From CAYJRR01 sp964372275 [NCBI: uncultured bacterium] (GTDB lineage: Bacteria > CAYJRR01): a stretch of DNA of 64,000 nt. Every line of letters begins with the position of its first letter. Positions within the stretch are counted from its first letter, which is position 1. The notes under the pieces are model-generated. The model saw only the letters and a program-made list of their open reading frames with translations. It was not told where the DNA came from and made no database searches. Position numbers and translations under genes: made by a program. Location of the stretch: the NCBI GenBank assembly GCA_964372275.1, contig CAYJRR010000003.1:22240-86239 (forward strand), in the 5' to 3' direction. Shown one piece after another: positions 61,519-64,000 of this stretch.

Positions 61519-63334
61519 ACGCCTCGTCTCCGCCGACGCCGAGCCGCTTTTTGATCTTGGTCAAGCGGCTGCGCTCGATTCCGAGCGACTCGGCGGCGCG
61601 GCTCACCACGCCGCCCGAATCGCGCAATGCGCGCTCGACGAGCGCCCGTTCGAGCGTCGCCACCGCCTCGTCGTAGCCGAGTCTGGAGGGGACGACGACG
61701 GCGTTCGGATCGTGGCCGCCCCGGGCCGGCGACCGACCATCGCGGATGTGGCTCGACACGAAGGCCAGCGGGATCGGATGGCCGTCCTCGGCGAGGAGGA
61801 CCAATCGCTCGATCTCGTGCTCCAGCTCGCGCACGTTGCCCGGCCAGCCGTAGGCCTCGAGCGCGCGCATCGCCTCCAAGGAGAATCCCGGCAGGCGGCG
61901 GCCGTGGCGCTCGCACAGGCTCGCCAGGAAGTGCTGCGCCAGAATCGGGACGTCCCCCTTGCGGTCGCGCAGCGCCGGGAGGCGGACCGCGATCACCACC
62001 ACCCGGAAGTAGAGGTCCTCCCGGAAGGCCCCCTTCTGGACCTCCTTCCAAAGGTCCTTGTGGGTCGCGGAGACGACGCGGACGTTGACGTGGACCGGAC
62101 GGTTGGCTCCGACCGGCATGATCTCGCCGCTCTGCAGGACGCGAAGGAGGCTCGCCTGCACCGAGGGGAGGAGCTCCGCGATCTCGTCGAGGAACAGCGT
62201 CCCGCCGTCGGCCTCCTGGAAGACGCCGCGCCGATCGCGGTCTGCGCCGGTGAACGAACCCTTCTGGTGGCCGAACAGGGTGCTCTGCAGGAGCGACTCG
62301 GTCATCCCGGCGCAGTTCTGCACCACGAACGGGCCATTCGCGCGGGGGCTGCCCAGATGCAGCGCGCGGGCGACCAGTTCCTTCCCGGTGCCGGTCTCCC
62401 CCTGGATGTGGACCGTCGCCTCGGTCTTGCGGACCCGATCGAGCTCGGCCAACGATCGGCGCAGCTCCGGGCTGTTGCCCAGGATGTTCTCGAACCCCTC
62501 GATCCCGGTGAGTCGGTGCCGGAGGTAGGCGTTCTCGCGCCGAAGCCGCTCGTTGATCGCCTCCAGCTCCAGCGTCAGGCGCTCGTTCTCCACCACCAGC
62601 GAATAGGACTCGACGGCACGGGAGGCGATCGCGAGCAGGTCGTGGGTGTCGAACGGCTGGGTGAGGACGTGGAACACCTTCCCGACGTTGACCAGCTCCC
62701 GGATCCGCTCGGCGTCGTTCGTCTCGCTGATCAGGATCCGCGAGAGCCTCAAGTTCGGGTGCTTCTCCGAGATCGCGCGCAGCAGCGGCAGGCCGCTCCA
62801 GACGTTCGGGCGCTCGCGGGCGATCAGCACCGCGACCTCCTGCGCGTCGAGGGCGGCCAACGCCTCCTCGACCGAGCGCGCTTCGCGAACGTCGTAATCG
62901 AGCGAGAGTGCCGCCTTCATCCGGTCGCGGGTCGCGTCGTCCGGATCGGCGATCAGCACGGTGTAGCGGAACTCGGCGACGAAGGTTGCCAGCCGGTGCG
63001 CCACCCGCGGCGGGCAGGTGGCGTACTTGAGCCCCACGCCGAGCACGTCGCGGCCGACCGAGTCCTGGTCGTGTTGCGTCGTCCAGACGACCTCGGCGGC
63101 GGTGTCGATCGGGTCGGCGTCGTCGGGAAGGAGGAAGCGGAGCTGGACCTTGGCCCCCGCGTCGATCGCCTCGGAGACCGGCTCCTTCGGCAGGCGGACG
63201 TAGATGCCGTTGACGCTCAGGTTGCCGGTGACGCCGAGCAGCTCCCGCTCTCCGACGCGCAGCCGGCAACGCAGCCGCACCTGGCGGCGGGGCGGGCGGG
63301 GGACCAGCGCCGCGCGCGTGGGCGTCGAGGACAT
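61517..63334 (-). CDS. PilZ / pseudo-receiver / sigma54 AAA+ activator / Fis protein
   Basis: Four domains can be read. PilZ (about 13-115) has RRQVR at 16-20 and NLSVNG at 38-43, the cyclic-di-GMP pattern. The receiver-like domain (about 122-240) lacks the phosphoacceptor (Ala172 where Asp is expected) and the switch Lys (Gln226 in LTQPFD). The AAA+ domain (about 283-510) has Walker A GETGTGKE, the sigma54-contacting loop GSFTGA at 359-364 and GGTLFLDE. A C-terminal Fis-type HTH follows (VVSRAAESLGIERSRLTKIK). It should activate sigma54 promoters in response to cyclic di-GMP, not phosphorylation. It is divergent from surE. Confidence 0.88.
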   Translation of the reverse strand: MSSTPTRAALVPRPPRRQVRLRCRLRVGERELLGVTGNLSVNGIYVRLPKEPVSEAIDAGAKVQLRFLLPDDADPIDTAAEVVWTTQHDQDSVGRDVLGVGLKYATCPPRVAHRLATFVAEFRYTVLIADPDDATRDRMKAALSLDYDVREARSVEEALAALDAQEVAVLIARERPNVWSGLPLLRAISEKHPNLRLSRILISETNDAERIRELVNVGKVFHVLTQPFDTHDLLAIASRAVESYSLVVENERLTLELEAINERLRRENAYLRHRLTGIEGFENILGNSPELRRSLAELDRVRKTEATVHIQGETGTGKELVARALHLGSPRANGPFVVQNCAGMTESLLQSTLFGHQKGSFTGADRDRRGVFQEADGGTLFLDEIAELLPSVQASLLRVLQSGEIMPVGANRPVHVNVRVVSATHKDLWKEVQKGAFREDLYFRVVVIAVRLPALRDRKGDVPILAQHFLASLCERHGRRLPGFSLEAMRALEAYGWPGNVRELEHEIERLVLLAEDGHPIPLAFVSSHIRDGRSPARGGHDPNAVVVPSRLGYDEAVATLERALVERALRDSGGVVSRAAESLGIERSRLTKIKKRLGVGGDEA

Positions 63335-63378
63335 AGCCGTTCGAAGGATAGTCCGATTTGTGGTATCTGCGCGAGGAG

Positions 63379-64000
63379 ATGTCCCGCCCGCGCATCCTGG
63401 TCACCAACGACGACGGCATCCATTCGCCGGGCCTGACCACGCTCGCGGAGGCGCTGACCGAGGTCGGCGAGGTGACGATCGTCGCGCCGGACCGCGAGCG
63501 CAGCGCCGTCAGCCACGCTCTGACGCTCCACCGGCCGCTGCGCATCAACCAGATCCGCGAGAAGGTCTGGGCGGTCGAAGGGACGCCGACCGATTGCGTC
63601 TACCTCGCTACCCGGTCGCTCCTCAAGGACGCGCGGCCGGAGCTGGTGGCGAGCGGGATCAACATGGGATCGAACCTGGGCGACGACATCCACTACTCGG
63701 GAACGGTCTCCGCGGCGTTCGAAGGGACGGTGCTGGGGATCCCCTCGATGGCGATCTCCTGCGTCGGCCGGGGGCCGCACCGGTTCGAGACGGCGGCGGG
63801 CTTCGCGGTCCGACTGGCGCGGAGGGTTCTGGAGGAGAAACTCCCCGGCGACCTGCTGCTCAACGTCAACGTCCCGAACCTCCCGCCGGAACGGATCGCC
63901 GGAATCGCCATCACCCGGATGGGGAAGCGGCACTACGGCGACGCGGTGATCGAGAACGTCGATCCCCGCGGGCGGAAGTACTACTGGATCGGCGGGACGG
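63379..64000 (+). CDS. surE: 5'-nucleotidase SurE, 3' end outside the window
   Basis: SurE is a metal-dependent nucleotidase/exopolyphosphatase. The fragment begins MSRPRILVTNDDGIHSPGL, with the metal-binding NDDG, and has VAPDRERSAVSHALTLHRPL (shortened) and the second metal motif GINMGSNLGDDIHYSGTVSA. About 207 codons are seen before the window ends. The ATG follows GAGGAG closely; an in-frame TTG 21 bases upstream is an unlikely alternative. Confidence 0.93.
   Translation, partial: MSRPRILVTNDDGIHSPGLTTLAEALTEVGEVTIVAPDRERSAVSHALTLHRPLRINQIREKVWAVEGTPTDCVYLATRSLLKDARPELVASGINMGSNLGDDIHYSGTVSAAFEGTVLGIPSMAISCVGRGPHRFETAAGFAVRLARRVLEEKLPGDLLLNVNVPNLPPERIAGIAITRMGKRHYGDAVIENVDPRGRKYYWIGGT

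Overview
The window reads as one contiguous stretch of chromosome from a high-GC (about 70 percent by eye), Gram-negative bacterium. Several lipoproteins with clear lipoboxes, an outer-membrane beta-barrel protein, a lipopolysaccharide-kinase-like protein and lapA/lapB all imply an outer membrane. A deltaproteobacterial-grade organism (Desulfobacterota/Myxococcota-like) is the best guess. The reasons are the order thrS-infC-rpmI-rplT-pheS-pheT-ihfA-merR followed by surE, a Ser/Thr kinase with the HRDISPQN loop common in myxobacteria, a possible myxobacterial-type barrel protein, and several glycine-rich or PEGA-type envelope proteins. This is inference from gene content. Most of the window is core genome, and no phage, transposase, plasmid gene or CRISPR array is visible.

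Layout. 1-4.5 kb: end of an unknown gene, pyrE, a lipoprotein, nadB (minus), a lytic transglycosylase, pgsA and tRNA-Gly(GCC). 4.5-7.6 kb: a minus-strand operon of two lipoproteins, a AAA+ ATPase and an M28 peptidase. 7.7-10.3 kb: meaB, two small unknown genes behind an AT-rich promoter, a lipoprotein gene split by an in-frame TAG, and a small membrane protein. 10.3-13.4 kb: a WaaP-like kinase and a large membrane protein whose 5' ends share a duplicated segment of about 80 bp. 13.4-21.4 kb: YicC, a PEGA-domain protein facing a Ser/Thr kinase, a glycine-rich lipoprotein, a zinc-ribbon membrane protein and a Roadblock protein. 21.4-28.6 kb: gmk, a bifunctional rel/spoT, a carboxypeptidase-regulatory-like protein, rpmB, a YdcF protein, pyk and a beta-barrel protein. 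28.7-35.4 kb: an unknown gene, a GT4 glycosyltransferase, a glycogen-debranching-type hydrolase, a TIGR04282 transferase and lapA-lapB. 35.5-41.4 kb: rsmB, a small membrane protein, a pseudo-receiver protein (minus) and guaB-guaA. 41.6-49.4 kb: a secreted unknown, dnaE, an isoprenylcysteine methyltransferase-like protein, a secreted unknown and an AI-2E-type permease. 49.4-52.9 kb (minus): transketolase and a GT1 glycosyltransferase. 52.9-64 kb: thrS to merR, tRNA-Pro(GGG), a repeat-rich stretch, a PilZ/pseudo-receiver/sigma54-activator protein (minus) and the start of surE.

How it works together. Nucleotide synthesis (pyrE, guaB, guaA, gmk), NAD synthesis (nadB) and stringent-response control (rel) are all present, and gmk, guaB and guaA share the GTP pool that Rel acts on. 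The translation block supplies two tRNA synthetases, IF-3, two ribosomal proteins and IHF-alpha. Envelope functions recur throughout: phospholipid synthesis, LPS kinase-like and lapAB genes, lipoproteins and a murein transglycosylase. Two proteins with degenerate receiver domains and PilZ or PilZ-like segments suggest cyclic-di-GMP input without phosphorylation.

The most unusual content is non-coding. There is a family of GC-rich tandem-hairpin repeats (six copies seen, four of them in 660 bp). There are two AT-rich near-perfect inverted repeats, the 80-bp duplication carrying the translation starts of two unrelated genes, and a nested purine/pyrimidine hairpin region downstream of guaA. Elements of both inverted-repeat families abut stop codons. 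Short motifs were read by eye, so treat their positions as accurate to a base or two.
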